Assembly (NCBI RefSeq): GCF_000467125.1
Contig: NZ_BATJ01000007.1
Span: 62,001-126,000 of the forward strand
Reading direction: 5' to 3'
Source of the DNA: Vibrio proteolyticus NBRC 13287
GTDB lineage: Bacteria; Pseudomonadota; Gammaproteobacteria; Enterobacterales; Vibrionaceae
DNA: 64,000 bases
The notes below the pieces were generated by a model. That model was not told the origin of the DNA and searched no databases. It saw only the letters and a list, made by a program, of their open reading frames with translations. This document shows, piece after piece, positions 1 through 8,938 of the stretch (position 1 is its first letter; the number at the start of each line of letters is the position of its first letter). Both the position numbers and the translations under genes were made by a program.

Positions 1-1
1 A

Positions 2-229
2 ATGTCATATTCACTGCCAGCTATTGTCAGTGATATCCCCGCGAATAAAGAAGTGAAACTGGAAGATCGCGTGTACTTCCCTGTATCGGACGTGGATGCC
101 TTAGCCGATAAGTTACAACAGGCCCACATCGGGGAGCGCTGTGATTACTCAGCGTATCTCAGCAAATACAACTGGGCAGAAATAGCTCAGCAGACACTGA
201 ATGTCTGGAACAAAGCAGCAGGAAAGTAA
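2..229 (+). CDS. Glycosyltransferase family 4, C-terminal end only
   Basis: This is the tail of a gene that begins before the window; the reading frame is open from the first bases, so the ATG at position 2 is almost certainly internal. The visible 75 residues carry the 'LPAIVSDIPANKEV' stretch typical of the C-terminal nucleotide-sugar binding lobe of GT-B (family 4) glycosyltransferases, followed by a helical end. Such enzymes move a sugar from an activated donor onto a growing polysaccharide. The two genes just downstream run the same way with short gaps, so this is likely the end of a capsule or exopolysaccharide operon. Donor and acceptor cannot be told from the fragment. Confidence 0.75.
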   Translation: MSYSLPAIVSDIPANKEVKLEDRVYFPVSDVDALADKLQQAHIGERCDYSAYLSKYNWAEIAQQTLNVWNKAAGK

Positions 230-233
230 AAGA

Positions 234-638
234 GTGATCGATAACCGAAGTAAAGCCGTTAAGCAGTTCTATCACATGCTGGATAAAGACGTGGCAGATA
301 GTCTGGATGAGTCGCAGCGCAACGAAATTGAACGAACCATCGATGCGATGGGGTTAGTCACCCGGCATCCTCTGGATGTCAGGAAAACCATTCCCTGGAT
401 TGGTAAACGTTATTACTTCGTGTTACTTGCAGGACGCGATCGGCGGCGTGCCGTTCGGTATGAGAAATCGCGGCTGCTGAATTTTTTGTTAACCGCGACC
501 ATTACGTTGGGGATTGTCGCGATTATTGTACTGGCACTGCTGGCGTTATATCTGATCAAGTCGGCGCTTGGTATTGATGTTTTCAAGCACTTCTCATTTG
601 GTGTGTGGGATTGGTTTAAAGACCTGTCTGGCATTTAA
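234..638 (+). CDS. Small membrane protein of polysaccharide operon, unknown function
   Basis: A 134-residue protein I do not recognise by name. An ATG at 201 lies inside the upstream gene, but the GTG at 234 has an AGGAAAG ribosome site at the right distance and starts just after the upstream stop, so I chose it. Residues 1-80 are charged and mostly helical; residues 84-108 form one clear transmembrane helix; a short aromatic tail (WDWF) follows. The gene sits 4 bases behind a glycosyltransferase and 14 bases ahead of a beta-propeller protein, which suggests a membrane accessory role in polysaccharide synthesis or export. That role is inference from position only. Confidence 0.7.
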   Translation: MIDNRSKAVKQFYHMLDKDVADSLDESQRNEIERTIDAMGLVTRHPLDVRKTIPWIGKRYYFVLLAGRDRRRAVRYEKSRLLNFLLTATITLGIVAIIVLALLALYLIKSALGIDVFKHFSFGVWDWFKDLSGI

Positions 639-652
639 GGAGGAGCAAACGG

Positions 653-1588
653 ATGCTCAAAGCGATAGTGGATAAGTTGTTTCGTCTGGAGGAATGGCAG
701 ATCGGTGTGGTACGAGACAGCCATTTTACAGACGCGGATTTTTATCAGAAGGTACGCTGGTACAACTTCGCCGGTTATTCGTTTGAGGCGGATCCGTTTT
801 TATTCGAGCTTGATGGCCTGCCTTATCTCGCATTTGAAGTGTATAGCTATTTCGTCGGGCAGGGGAAACTGAAATGTTTCGACTTAGCAGGCAAGGAATA
901 CGATTTTTTTAGCGATATCAATGCACAGAATGGGCATGTTTCGTTTCCCTATATGTTTGAGTATCAGGGCGAGTTGTATCTGATACCGGAAACGTCGGAT
1001 CAAAAAGTAATTAAGCTGTACCGTTTTGAACCGGAAAATCAAAAGTTTATTTATGTCCGGGATTTGCTTTCTGGTCACGAGTATGTTGACAGTGTTCTGT
1101 ATCCGAATCAGGATGGCTGTTACCTTTTTACGTCCAGCAATGAAGCCTCAACCAAGCAGCGTTTGTTCCGGGCTGATGAGTTGACGTCAACGTTTTTTGA
1201 ACACCCCCAGTCTCCGATTGCGGATAGTCCTCAAAGTGGCCGAAACGGCGGTGCAATTTTGCAGCATAACAGTCAACTTTTCCGGGTAGCACAGACATCA
1301 GAAGGTTCAGTGTACGGCCGTTCCATTCTATTGATGCGTATTGAGTCGCTCAGTCGCGATGAATATCGAGAGAGGGAATGGCAGGAGTTGACACCGTCGG
1401 CCCCATTTCCAGATGGATTGCATACGTTAAATCAGTGTAATGGAACGTGGGTCATTGATGCTAAGCGTTACAGCTATGCGCCGACCAATATAATCATAAA
1501 ACTGGCTCACAAGCTGGTACCATTCTTCCGACCAAGTACTCGCTATCCTTTGCGTTACGCACAACGAAAGTTACCAGATGACATTTGA
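653..1588 (+). CDS. Five-bladed beta-propeller protein, glycosyltransferase-associated
   Basis: A 311-residue soluble protein with a strong AAGGAGG ribosome site. It has repeated beta-strand blocks with motifs such as 'YSFEADPFLFE', 'HVSFPYMFEYQGELYLIPE' and 'NGGAILQHNSQLFRVAQ', which resemble the beta-propeller fold found at the N-terminus of glucosamine inositolphosphorylceramide transferase-like proteins and next to formyltransferase domains in polysaccharide clusters. No partner transferase domain is fused here. It is the last gene of the operon, followed by a strong hairpin. The fold call is from motif memory; a catalytic function is not shown, and a sugar-binding or scaffolding role is possible. 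Confidence 0.6.
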   Translation: MLKAIVDKLFRLEEWQIGVVRDSHFTDADFYQKVRWYNFAGYSFEADPFLFELDGLPYLAFEVYSYFVGQGKLKCFDLAGKEYDFFSDINAQNGHVSFPYMFEYQGELYLIPETSDQKVIKLYRFEPENQKFIYVRDLLSGHEYVDSVLYPNQDGCYLFTSSNEASTKQRLFRADELTSTFFEHPQSPIADSPQSGRNGGAILQHNSQLFRVAQTSEGSVYGRSILLMRIESLSRDEYREREWQELTPSAPFPDGLHTLNQCNGTWVIDAKRYSYAPTNIIIKLAHKLVPFFRPSTRYPLRYAQRKLPDDI

Positions 1589-1595
1589 TACATAC

Positions 1596-1628
1596 AAAAA
1601 TCCCCAGAGTCGCTCTCCGGGGATTTTT
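1596..1628. terminator. Bidirectional terminator between convergent genes
   Basis: AAAAATCCCC at 1596-1605 pairs with GGGGATTTTT at 1619-1628, giving U-runs in both directions. It ends the polysaccharide operon (+) and the small YgjV-like gene (-). Confidence 0.85.
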
Positions 1629-1647
1629 AGGTTCATTTGATTAGTTG

Positions 1648-1902
1648 TTATGCAACGTTTTCAGCGCTACTGCCGGTTTTTTTTTCTTGTTGCATTTTAG
1701 TCAGGAAGTAGACGTTGACGCAGGCAATGAAACCGTTGGTCACAACAACTGGCCATGCATCGATCATCAGACCGTAAGCGGTAAAAAGTGCACAACCAAT
1801 AAAGTTAAGTACGCGCAGTTTGACGATGTCTTTCATGGTGAGCGAGATCGCCACCATAATAGAGGCTGCGTAACCCATAATTTCAACCATGTTCATGTCC
1901 AT
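1648..1902 (-). CDS. SemiSWEET/YgjV-like small inner-membrane protein
   Basis: An 84-residue protein made of three hydrophobic helices (about residues 5-22, 30-50 and 53-70) and a short charged tail. The pattern 'MGYAASIMVAISLTMKD..LRVLNFIGC..FTAYGL' matches the YgjV/PQ-loop group that includes bacterial SemiSWEET sugar carriers, which work as dimers of three-helix units. The frame is open further upstream to 1929, but the ATG at 1902 has GAGGG before it and starts the hydrophobic protein directly. Transport of a sugar is possible by family but not shown by the sequence. Confidence 0.6.
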   Translation of the reverse strand: MDMNMVEIMGYAASIMVAISLTMKDIVKLRVLNFIGCALFTAYGLMIDAWPVVVTNGFIACVNVYFLTKMQQEKKTGSSAENVA

Positions 1903-2153
1903 TATTTGACCCTCTTGTATATGCCGCACAGTGTCAGTGTGGGTACCAATCTTCTCTTCGTGAGATTATTGAGGAAGCTCCATGCCTCGAATGGTCTGTT
2001 TAATTAACTGGTTTGAACTATAACAGTGCTAAATGTGTGATAAAAGCCCCAAAATAATGAACGGAGAAGGTTAGCGATTACGCAAACGTTTAACGCTATT
2101 ATCAAAAATGTAATTACCAATACTGTTGAAAGATAAATTCCCTGTATACAAGA

Positions 2154-2175
2154 AAGCCCGCGTATTTGCGGGCTT
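2154..2175 (-). terminator. Terminator hairpin after tmaR
   Basis: AAGCCCGC (2154-2161) and GCGGGCTT (2168-2175) form an 8-bp stem just beyond the tmaR stop; the U-run on the minus strand is short. Confidence 0.65.
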
Positions 2176-2194
2176 GCTGAATCATTCACCTGAC

Positions 2195-2512
2195 TTATTT
2201 TTTGCCTTGAGTGACTTGCTTGTCGGCTTCAGTTAGCTCACGAATACGACGGCTGGCCTCACGGCGCTCTTTTGAAATTTCAGCACTTTTGATGATGTGA
2301 TCGTCTACACGGTCTTCGTAGTCTGCTTTCATGTTTTTGATGATCGCAACGATTTCATCATGGCTCATGTCTGGTTTGATGTAGTCCAGCAAGTTTTCAA
2401 GCAGATCAACACGTTTACGGTTGTCGCGAACTTTTTTCTCATTATCCAATAGCTCACGTTTCAGTTTATTTTTTCGGCGTGCCTGACTTACGATTTCAAA
2501 TACACTACTCAT
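2195..2512 (-). CDS. tmaR: Pole-localising PTS organiser TmaR (YeeX, DUF496)
   Basis: A 105-residue, highly charged coiled-coil protein. It matches E. coli YeeX along its length, with the shared signatures '[10 protein letters not shown]', 'DNRKRVDLL', 'LDYIKP.MS', '[21 protein letters not shown]'. In E. coli this protein, renamed TmaR, forms clusters at cell poles and holds the general PTS enzyme I there, limiting its activity. The start is set by GGAAAGGA a few bases upstream. It is a single-gene unit with its own hairpin. A full fructose PTS lies in the same window at 31.8-35.7 kb, but the two are far apart and no direct link is visible. Confidence 0.9.
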   Translation of the reverse strand: MSSVFEIVSQARRKNKLKRELLDNEKKVRDNRKRVDLLENLLDYIKPDMSHDEIVAIIKNMKADYEDRVDDHIIKSAEISKERREASRRIRELTEADKQVTQGKK

Positions 2513-2719
2513 AGGTCCTTTCCCCAGAATTTACATTAACTGTCAATGATTAAATCACAACATGCCTGCGCATAACAGCCCTAAGATCAATCCTTTCATT
2601 CTCTTGATGAAATTGTCGCCACTCTTGTTTAAAACCAGCGTAGCGCTGCAATATCACAACGAAATTCTGATAATTTTAACTTTTGATGAACGTTCTCACG
2701 GTATCGAACCGGGGCCTTT

Positions 2720-3127
2720 TTACTTCGAATTTGCCATCAGTGAAATGCTGGTGTAACCCAATTGTTGCAGTGTGTCTAACACCTCCATGATACGCGCGTA
2801 AGCGGTAGCGCGGTCTGCACTGACGAAAATGGTTACTTCTGTGTCAGGCACCAAGTCAGATAATGTGTCTGGTAACTCACTCAGCAGCACCTTATGACCG
2901 TCAACCAACAGTGAATTCTCGGCGTTTTTTATCGTGATGCTGGTGGGGGGAGCCGTCACGGGTGACATTTTTTGCGATAGTTCGGGAAGCCGTATATTCA
3001 TGTGTGTTGTGCTTACGGATGCGGTTACCATAAAAATGACGAGCAACACCAGTAAGATATCGATAAAAGGAGTGATATTGATTTCGTTGTTTTCGTTGCA
3101 ATCATCAGACGTGTAGTGCTTTCTCAT
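2720..3127 (-). CDS. exbD: ExbD/TolR-family biopolymer transport protein
   Basis: A 135-residue protein with a short cytoplasmic N-terminus, one transmembrane helix (about residues 20-40) containing the family signature 'INITPFIDILLVLLVIFMV' with the proton-path aspartate, and a periplasmic C-terminal domain. ExbD forms with ExbB the inner-membrane motor that uses proton flow to energise TonB-dependent outer-membrane transport. It overlaps the end of exbB by 23 bases, so the two are translationally linked. No tonB follows: the 200 bases downstream are empty and then comes tmaR. The motor may therefore serve a TonB encoded elsewhere or another partner. Confidence 0.9.
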   Translation of the reverse strand: MRKHYTSDDCNENNEINITPFIDILLVLLVIFMVTASVSTTHMNIRLPELSQKMSPVTAPPTSITIKNAENSLLVDGHKVLLSELPDTLSDLVPDTEVTIFVSADRATAYARIMEVLDTLQQLGYTSISLMANSK

Positions 3128-3890
3128 GGCTCTTACTCAAACTGCGGGAAGTCAGGACATCAATCGCTATGGCAATATCGTTCGCCAGATAACCGATTGT
3201 GTGGATCTGTCGTATGAAATAGTTGTAGATGATGACAGCTGGGATAGCGGCGAAAAGCCCGACACCTGTTGCAAGCAGGGCCTCTGCTATCCCGGGAGCA
3301 ACCACAGACAAGTCGGTTGATTGAGTCGTGGCGATACCCATAAAACTGTTCATTACTCCCCATACTGTGCCAAATAAGCCAATAAAAGGCGCCGTGGAAG
3401 AAATGGTCGCCAACACTCCGGTGTGTTTATTGGCCTGAATTTTAAGAGCACAAATATATTGGTAGGAAAGTGTGCTGATTCGATCCTGTAGTTCACGCCA
3501 ATACATGCTATTGCTGCTGGCCATCTCGTTGACGGCAACGGAGAGCATCGGACAACTGATACCAGCTTTGCGACAAAGGAGATCTGCGTGTTGGGCATCC
3601 CTTGCCATAGCAATTACCTGTTTTTGTTGAGACTGCGTTCGTTTAAGGCGGCTTAGCTCCCAGGTTTTGGCGATAAACAGAGTCCAGGACACGACAGACA
3701 TCGCGATCAGACTCAGCATGACGCCTTTGACCACCAGGTCAGCGTCATGAAACATTTGTTGCGCTGTTAAAGGAGAGGCTGGCTGACTCGAAGCCAACGT
3801 ATTGATTTCTGTTGAGGCAAAAACAAACGATGGCAAAATAACACTAACAATAATGATAATAAACAAAATATTAATTAAGGTTTTTTTCAT
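3105..3890 (-). CDS. exbB: ExbB-family proton-channel protein with signal peptide
   Basis: A 261-residue MotA/TolQ/ExbB family protein. Residues 1-26 look like a cleavable signal peptide, as in Pseudomonas-type ExbB. Then comes 'FHDADLVVKGVMLSLIAMSVVSW' (first helix), a cytoplasmic loop, and the two helices with 'APFIGLFGTVWGVMNSFMGI' and 'APGIAEALLATGVGLFAAIPAVIIYN', which closely follow E. coli ExbB. Together with the overlapping exbD it should form the inner-membrane energising complex. There is no good ribosome site before the first ATG; a later start would remove the signal peptide. No Fur-type box is obvious upstream. Confidence 0.88.
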   Translation of the reverse strand: MKKTLINILFIIIIVSVILPSFVFASTEINTLASSQPASPLTAQQMFHDADLVVKGVMLSLIAMSVVSWTLFIAKTWELSRLKRTQSQQKQVIAMARDAQHADLLCRKAGISCPMLSVAVNEMASSNSMYWRELQDRISTLSYQYICALKIQANKHTGVLATISSTAPFIGLFGTVWGVMNSFMGIATTQSTDLSVVAPGIAEALLATGVGLFAAIPAVIIYNYFIRQIHTIGYLANDIAIAIDVLTSRSLSKSHEKALHV

Positions 3891-4264
3891 GAAATGATAG
3901 CTCTTAAATAAATATAATTAGTAATATATTTCTCTATACAGCTTTAAGGCTCTATTTTCAATGTCATTATTATTTTTATATAAAAGCTTTATACTAATCA
4001 TCGATTGTTTATTTTATCTTTACATTATTGGTTTATATAAATTAATTTTGTTCTTTTAATAGTTCTTATTTGTTGTCTCATGACTTTATTCTGACATTTT
4101 ATTGAGTTTAATACGTAATTATAGAACTGTTCTGAAGGGGTTTTATTTGACACCATATAATGTCTCTTAAGAGCAACTGACTTGAAAACCTTCCTATTTT
4201 AGGAAATTTCTCGTATAAGTGTAATCATTTAAAACTTGTCTAATCTGGCGAAATATTGTCTTTT
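3891..4264. other. AT-rich gene-free stretch upstream of exbB
   Basis: No protein-coding frame is convincing here. The left part must hold the exbB promoter (minus strand). The right part carries a candidate small-RNA unit on the plus strand, described separately. Confidence 0.6.
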
Positions 4265-4293
4265 CCAGCCTCTAACGAGGCTGGTTTTTTTTT
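4167..4293 (+). ncRNA. Candidate small RNA
   Basis: A strong plus-strand terminator at 4265-4293 has no plus-strand gene before it. A TATAAT box lies at 4155-4160, which would start a transcript near 4167 and give about 125 nt. Inside it TTCCTA and TAGGAA (4191-4205) form a small hairpin. No clear -35 is seen at the right distance. The call rests on the orphan terminator; the start is a guess. Confidence 0.35.
4265..4293 (+). terminator. Orphan plus-strand terminator
   Basis: CCAGCCTC (4265-4272) pairs with GAGGCTGG (4277-4284), loop TAAC, followed by nine T. On the other strand there is no U-run, so it acts on plus-strand transcripts, yet no gene is there. Confidence 0.8.
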
Positions 4294-4324
4294 GCCCAAA
4301 AATCGGTATTGTTAAATGGATAAT

Positions 4325-4350
4325 AAAAAAGCCGCTGAACGCGGCTTTTT
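4325..4350 (-). terminator. Terminator of the deleted permease gene
   Basis: AAGCCGC and GCGGCTT form the stem, with a U-run on the minus strand. It directly follows the remnant permease and was probably its original terminator. Confidence 0.8.
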
Positions 4351-4356
4351 GCACCT

Positions 4357-4580
4357 TTAGAACAGAGTGTCCAGGTTGTATATGATGGCAGATATGTCAT
4401 TGGAAAGGCGAGGATCGCCATTATCAGTAACGGAAGTAATCCGCCTACCTCCGCATTGATGGGAAGGAAGAGTACACCAGCGCCAATGGCGGTGTCATAG
4501 AGTCCGAGCATCCACATAGTGTCGGATTGTCGCCAGGTGGTGGTTGATAATTGCGTAGGGAGTGTTGTTGAACGAGCCAT
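4357..4580 (-). pseudogene. Internally deleted HAAAP amino-acid permease
   Basis: The first 55 or so residues match the N-terminus of the intact permease at 4683-5972: 'MWMLGLYDTAIGAGVLFLPINA' against 'AWMLGLYGTAIGAGVLFLPINA', and 'FPMTY' against 'FPLTY'. The match stops abruptly after that. In a neighbouring frame the next 37 bases read 'SAIIYNLDTLF' and stop at 4357-4359, which resembles the C-terminal end of this transporter family ('SSTLYSLI' in the paralogue). The simplest reading is a gene that lost about 350 codons from its middle, joining start to end out of frame while keeping its start, stop and terminator. An ORF continues to 4272 through the terminator but has no family match. Confidence 0.75.
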
Positions 4581-4594
4581 ATTAATTCACCCAT

Positions 4595-4634
4595 CCTTGT
4601 TCTGCGAACAGAATAAACAGTGCGCAGAACAAGG
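4595..4634. repeat. Perfect 12-bp inverted repeat between permease copies
   Basis: CCTTGTTCTGCG (4595-4606) and CGCAGAACAAGG (4623-4634) are perfect inverted copies with a 16-base loop. It lies between the stop of the intact permease and the start of the deleted one. It could end the upstream transcript (without a U-run) or act in the leader of the remnant. Confidence 0.6.
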
Positions 4635-4682
4635 TATTTATGTGTATGTAAAAGTTCTTGTGTTGAGCGTTTGGTTTATTAC

Positions 4683-5972
4683 TTATATCAGGCTGTATAA
4701 CGTTGAAGATAGAGCCGCAATGCCTATTAAAATAACGAAAGTGTTACTGTTTTTATTTCTGTGTTTTTTTAGTGAAGGTAACTTGTGAATAGCATACATA
4801 GGAAGAAGAAATAATATTAATGACAGAATCGGCCCGCTAATCATTTCTATCATCCCTAGTACAGAAGGATTCCATGTAGAAACAAACCAAACCGAGAGTA
4901 AAATAAACAGAGCGGCAAGGTCATTTAATTGATTTTCTTTCAAAGGTTGATTTTTAATACGGGGTGTTCGATTCACCAGAGCGACAAAGCCTTCTTTAGC
5001 ACCAATATATGTGCCCAGAAAGGATTTGGTGATCGCCACGAAAGCAATGATCGGCGCTGCCACACCGATCAATGGCGTACCCAGATGATTGGCGAGATAC
5101 GAAAGTATCGTGATATTTTGTTGTTTGGCTTCTAGCAGGTGCTGTGGTGACAGCGTCAATAAGCAACTGAAGACAAAGAACATTACCGTGACCACCATCA
5201 TAAAGTGTGCACGTTTGAGAATCGCACAGCACTTTTGATCCACCAGCGACGGGCCATATTCTTTCCGTTTGGACTTCGCGAACGCAGAAATGATGGGTAC
5301 GTGGCTAAAGGAAAAGACCATAACAGGGATGGCGAGCCACAATGTCATACCTAGCTTTCCGCTGGCTGCGGATGCCACGATAGATGACGTCGAAAACAGT
5401 TCACCATTCCAATGAGGGATCAGATACACCGCCAACAACATCAAAACTGCGACAAATGGGTACACCAGCACTCCCATTACTCGAACAATGATTTCTTCAC
5501 CAAAACGTACTATGCCGATGACACCAGCAAGCAAGGTGACCGAAAGCACAACTCTAGGGGGAGCAATCATTCCCATTTGGTGAGTCACGAAACTCTCAAC
5601 GGTATTCGTCAGAGATACTCCATAAACCAATAGTATGGGAAAAATCGAGATAAAATAGAGTAGGGCGGCCAGTTTACCGGCTCGCGCACCGAAATGCTCT
5701 TCAACCACTTCGGTGATGTCGTTGCTCTGTTGACTGCCGGATAACACAAACCGCGCGAGTCCGCGGTGAGAAAAATACGTTAATGGGAAGGCCAGTACCG
5801 CCATCATTAACAGCGGCATCAGCCCACCTATCCCCGCGTTTATCGGCAGAAACAACACGCCTGCGCCGATGGCCGTACCGTACAAACCAAGCATCCACGC
5901 TGTGTCTGAAGATCTCCAAACGGCTGGAGAATCAACACGTGGAGCGTCACTTCCTGTTTTTGTCGTTATCAT
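4683..5972 (-). CDS. HAAAP-family amino-acid/proton symporter (SdaC/TdcC-like)
   Basis: A 429-residue inner-membrane protein with about eleven hydrophobic helices. The opening 'WMLGLYGTAIGAGVLFLPINAG' is the hallmark of the hydroxy/aromatic amino-acid permease family (SdaC, TdcC, DlsT, YhjV), which import serine, threonine and related amino acids with protons. The middle 'GVSLTNTVESFV', 'SFSHVPIISAFAKSKR' and 'KSFLGTYIGAKEG' are also family-typical. AGGAA precedes the ATG. The exact substrate cannot be read; serine is the commonest. An internally deleted paralogue lies immediately downstream. Confidence 0.85.
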   Translation of the reverse strand: MITTKTGSDAPRVDSPAVWRSSDTAWMLGLYGTAIGAGVLFLPINAGIGGLMPLLMMAVLAFPLTYFSHRGLARFVLSGSQQSNDITEVVEEHFGARAGKLAALLYFISIFPILLVYGVSLTNTVESFVTHQMGMIAPPRVVLSVTLLAGVIGIVRFGEEIIVRVMGVLVYPFVAVLMLLAVYLIPHWNGELFSTSSIVASAASGKLGMTLWLAIPVMVFSFSHVPIISAFAKSKRKEYGPSLVDQKCCAILKRAHFMMVVTVMFFVFSCLLTLSPQHLLEAKQQNITILSYLANHLGTPLIGVAAPIIAFVAITKSFLGTYIGAKEGFVALVNRTPRIKNQPLKENQLNDLAALFILLSVWFVSTWNPSVLGMIEMISGPILSLILFLLPMYAIHKLPSLKKHRNKNSNTFVILIGIAALSSTLYSLI

Positions 5973-6310
5973 AATGATTCCTGCGGCTCTTTTAGTTGAA
6001 CAAGCCGTAAGTGGTGTATTCGAAAAGCAAAAAGATGAAGTTAGACAGATAACTTCGGGCTAAAACTAAAAGCTGCAGGGCGGTAATTCTGTGATCTGAT
6101 GCAGGTTTGCCTTTTTCTATACATACTCTTTATATCAATAGCGTTGAGAGCCGCGGTTGTTTACAACTTTTATATGCCATGCGATAGGCGAGAAACTAAG
6201 GAATTGTTTAAAACATCAGCAAGTCAGCGTGTTTCACACGCAAACACTTGTTTCTGTCGGAGGTAGCGCTATATTAGGGCTCCTAGTAATGACACTGATG
6301 TGAATGAGTG
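5973..6310. other. Gene-free stretch between divergent genes
   Basis: It must hold the promoters for the permease (minus) and the small gene or yceH (plus). I saw no clear operator, riboswitch or terminator in it. Confidence 0.5.
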
Positions 6311-6508
6311 ATGTTGACCTCAGAGATCATTGTTCCCAAATCTGAAAAAAATCCCACTCCGGCTAACAAATCCAGAAAGCTGAGCGATGCTTATAAAACA
6401 GAAAGGACTCGTCAGGAGGTGACGGAGATAGAGCTCAATCGAGCGACCATCGTCATTGTTGATGAGGACGGACAGTTGCGTAAAGTCCCGCTGCTTGGCG
6501 AGCATTAG
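6311..6508 (+). CDS. Small charged hypothetical protein upstream of yceH
   Basis: About 65 residues, rich in K, R and E, with a hydrophobic strand near the end ('ATIVIVDEDGQL'). I do not recognise it. An in-frame stop at 6305 limits the start to GTG 6308, ATG 6311 or TTG 6314; none has a good ribosome site. It ends 35 bases before yceH and runs the same way. It may be a real small protein or an untranslated leader; the strand-like ending favours a gene slightly. Confidence 0.45.
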   Translation: MLTSEIIVPKSEKNPTPANKSRKLSDAYKTERTRQEVTEIELNRATIVIVDEDGQLRKVPLLGEH

Positions 6509-6543
6509 GCGCGAAGTGGTGAAAGAAGAATAAGGATTGAACC

Positions 6544-7212
6544 ATGAATATCGAACTAAGCGCAGTTGAAGCCAGAATTATTGGCTGTCTGATAGAAAAA
6601 GAAGTCACGACGCCGGACTACTACCCACTCACCCTAAACAGCCTGACGACAGCTTGTAACCAGAAAAGCAACCGTGATCCAGTGATGTCGCTGTCTGACG
6701 CTGATGTTCAGGATGCCGTCGAAGCGTTGATTTCGCGCCGTCTGGTGAGTGATGAAAGCGGCTTTAACAGTCGCGCAAATAAGTTTCAACATCGCTTCTG
6801 CAACACCGAATTTGGTGATCTTAAACTTAATGAGCAAGAAAAAGGGATCGTGTGCTGCTTGCTACTTCGCGGAGCGCAAACGCCTGGTGAACTGCGTACC
6901 CGAACTAATCGTTTGTGCCACTTTAATGATGTGAAAGAAGTGGAAGCTGTGTTAGAGGCGATGGCCGGTCGTGAAGCGGGTGCCCTGGTGGTCAAATTGC
7001 CTCGTGAAGCTGGCAAACGGGAATCGCGCTATCAACATTTGTTCTGTGGTGAGGTGGATGTAGAAGCGTTGCAAGCCCAGTCGGGTGGACACCAACCAAC
7101 AGCGTCAGCAAGTGTACACGAAGAGCGAATTGAATCGCTTGAGCAGCAAGTTTCTGAACTTCAGGCTGAAGTCAGTGAGTTGCGTGAACTGGTCAACGCA
7201 CTGACACAATAA
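6544..7212 (+). CDS. yceH: YceH family protein (UPF0502/DUF480)
   Basis: 222 residues matching E. coli YceH: 'LSAVEARIIGCLIEKE.TTPD.YPL.LN.L..ACNQKSNRDPV' at the N-terminus and 'LR.RGAQTPGELR.R..RL..F' in the middle are signatures of the family, which has two winged-helix domains in tandem. The end (about residues 185-222) is a predicted coiled coil. Known members are cytosolic and poorly characterised; the fold suggests nucleic-acid binding. AAGGATT precedes the start. The GIY-YIG gene begins on the base after its stop, so the two form a tight operon. Confidence 0.92.
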   Translation: MNIELSAVEARIIGCLIEKEVTTPDYYPLTLNSLTTACNQKSNRDPVMSLSDADVQDAVEALISRRLVSDESGFNSRANKFQHRFCNTEFGDLKLNEQEKGIVCCLLLRGAQTPGELRTRTNRLCHFNDVKEVEAVLEAMAGREAGALVVKLPREAGKRESRYQHLFCGEVDVEALQAQSGGHQPTASASVHEERIESLEQQVSELQAEVSELRELVNALTQ

Positions 7213-7494
7213 ATGTCGAGTCTGTGGTATATCTACCTGATCAGAACGCAAGCTAATGCGCTGTATTGCGGCATTACGACCGATGTCGACAGACGTTTTG
7301 ATCAGCACAGTCGTGGACAAGGGGCCAAGGCGTTAAAAGGTCGTGGCCCGTTAACACTCGAATGGAGTGTTAAGCTGACGGATTCACGGAGCGAAGCGCT
7401 CAAAATTGAATACGCTATCAAGCAACTTTCTAAAGCGCAAAAAGAACAACTGGTGGCCGGGCAGGTAACCTTATCGTGCCTTGGGTTAATATAA
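7213..7494 (+). CDS. GIY-YIG nuclease-superfamily protein (UPF0213/YhbQ-like)
   Basis: A 93-residue single-domain protein with '[28 protein letters not shown]' (the GIY-YIG strand pair, here WYIYLI and YCGI, followed by the arginine helix) and a glutamate in 'ALKIEYAIK'. This is the YhbQ/UPF0213 group of stand-alone GIY-YIG domains; an E. coli member has been linked to DNA repair and nuclease activity. The ATG abuts the yceH stop codon, so translation is probably coupled. No separate promoter is seen. Confidence 0.88.
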   Translation: MSSLWYIYLIRTQANALYCGITTDVDRRFDQHSRGQGAKALKGRGPLTLEWSVKLTDSRSEALKIEYAIKQLSKAQKEQLVAGQVTLSCLGLI

Positions 7495-8935
<1,441 letters not shown>

Positions 8936-8938
8936 TAC

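Noticed and set aside
1645-2007. 120-residue plus-strand ORF across the YgjV-like gene
   Set aside because: It is antisense to a gene with a clear membrane-protein pattern and ribosome site, and has a non-protein-like composition.
3840-3870. Fur box near the exbB start
   Set aside because: The ATAATGATAATAAA-like stretch is coding sequence for the Ile-rich signal peptide and does not fit the 19-bp Fur palindrome.
4272-4356. Continuation of the permease remnant as a longer protein
   Set aside because: The added codons run through a terminator hairpin and match nothing; the neighbouring frame gives the expected family ending instead.
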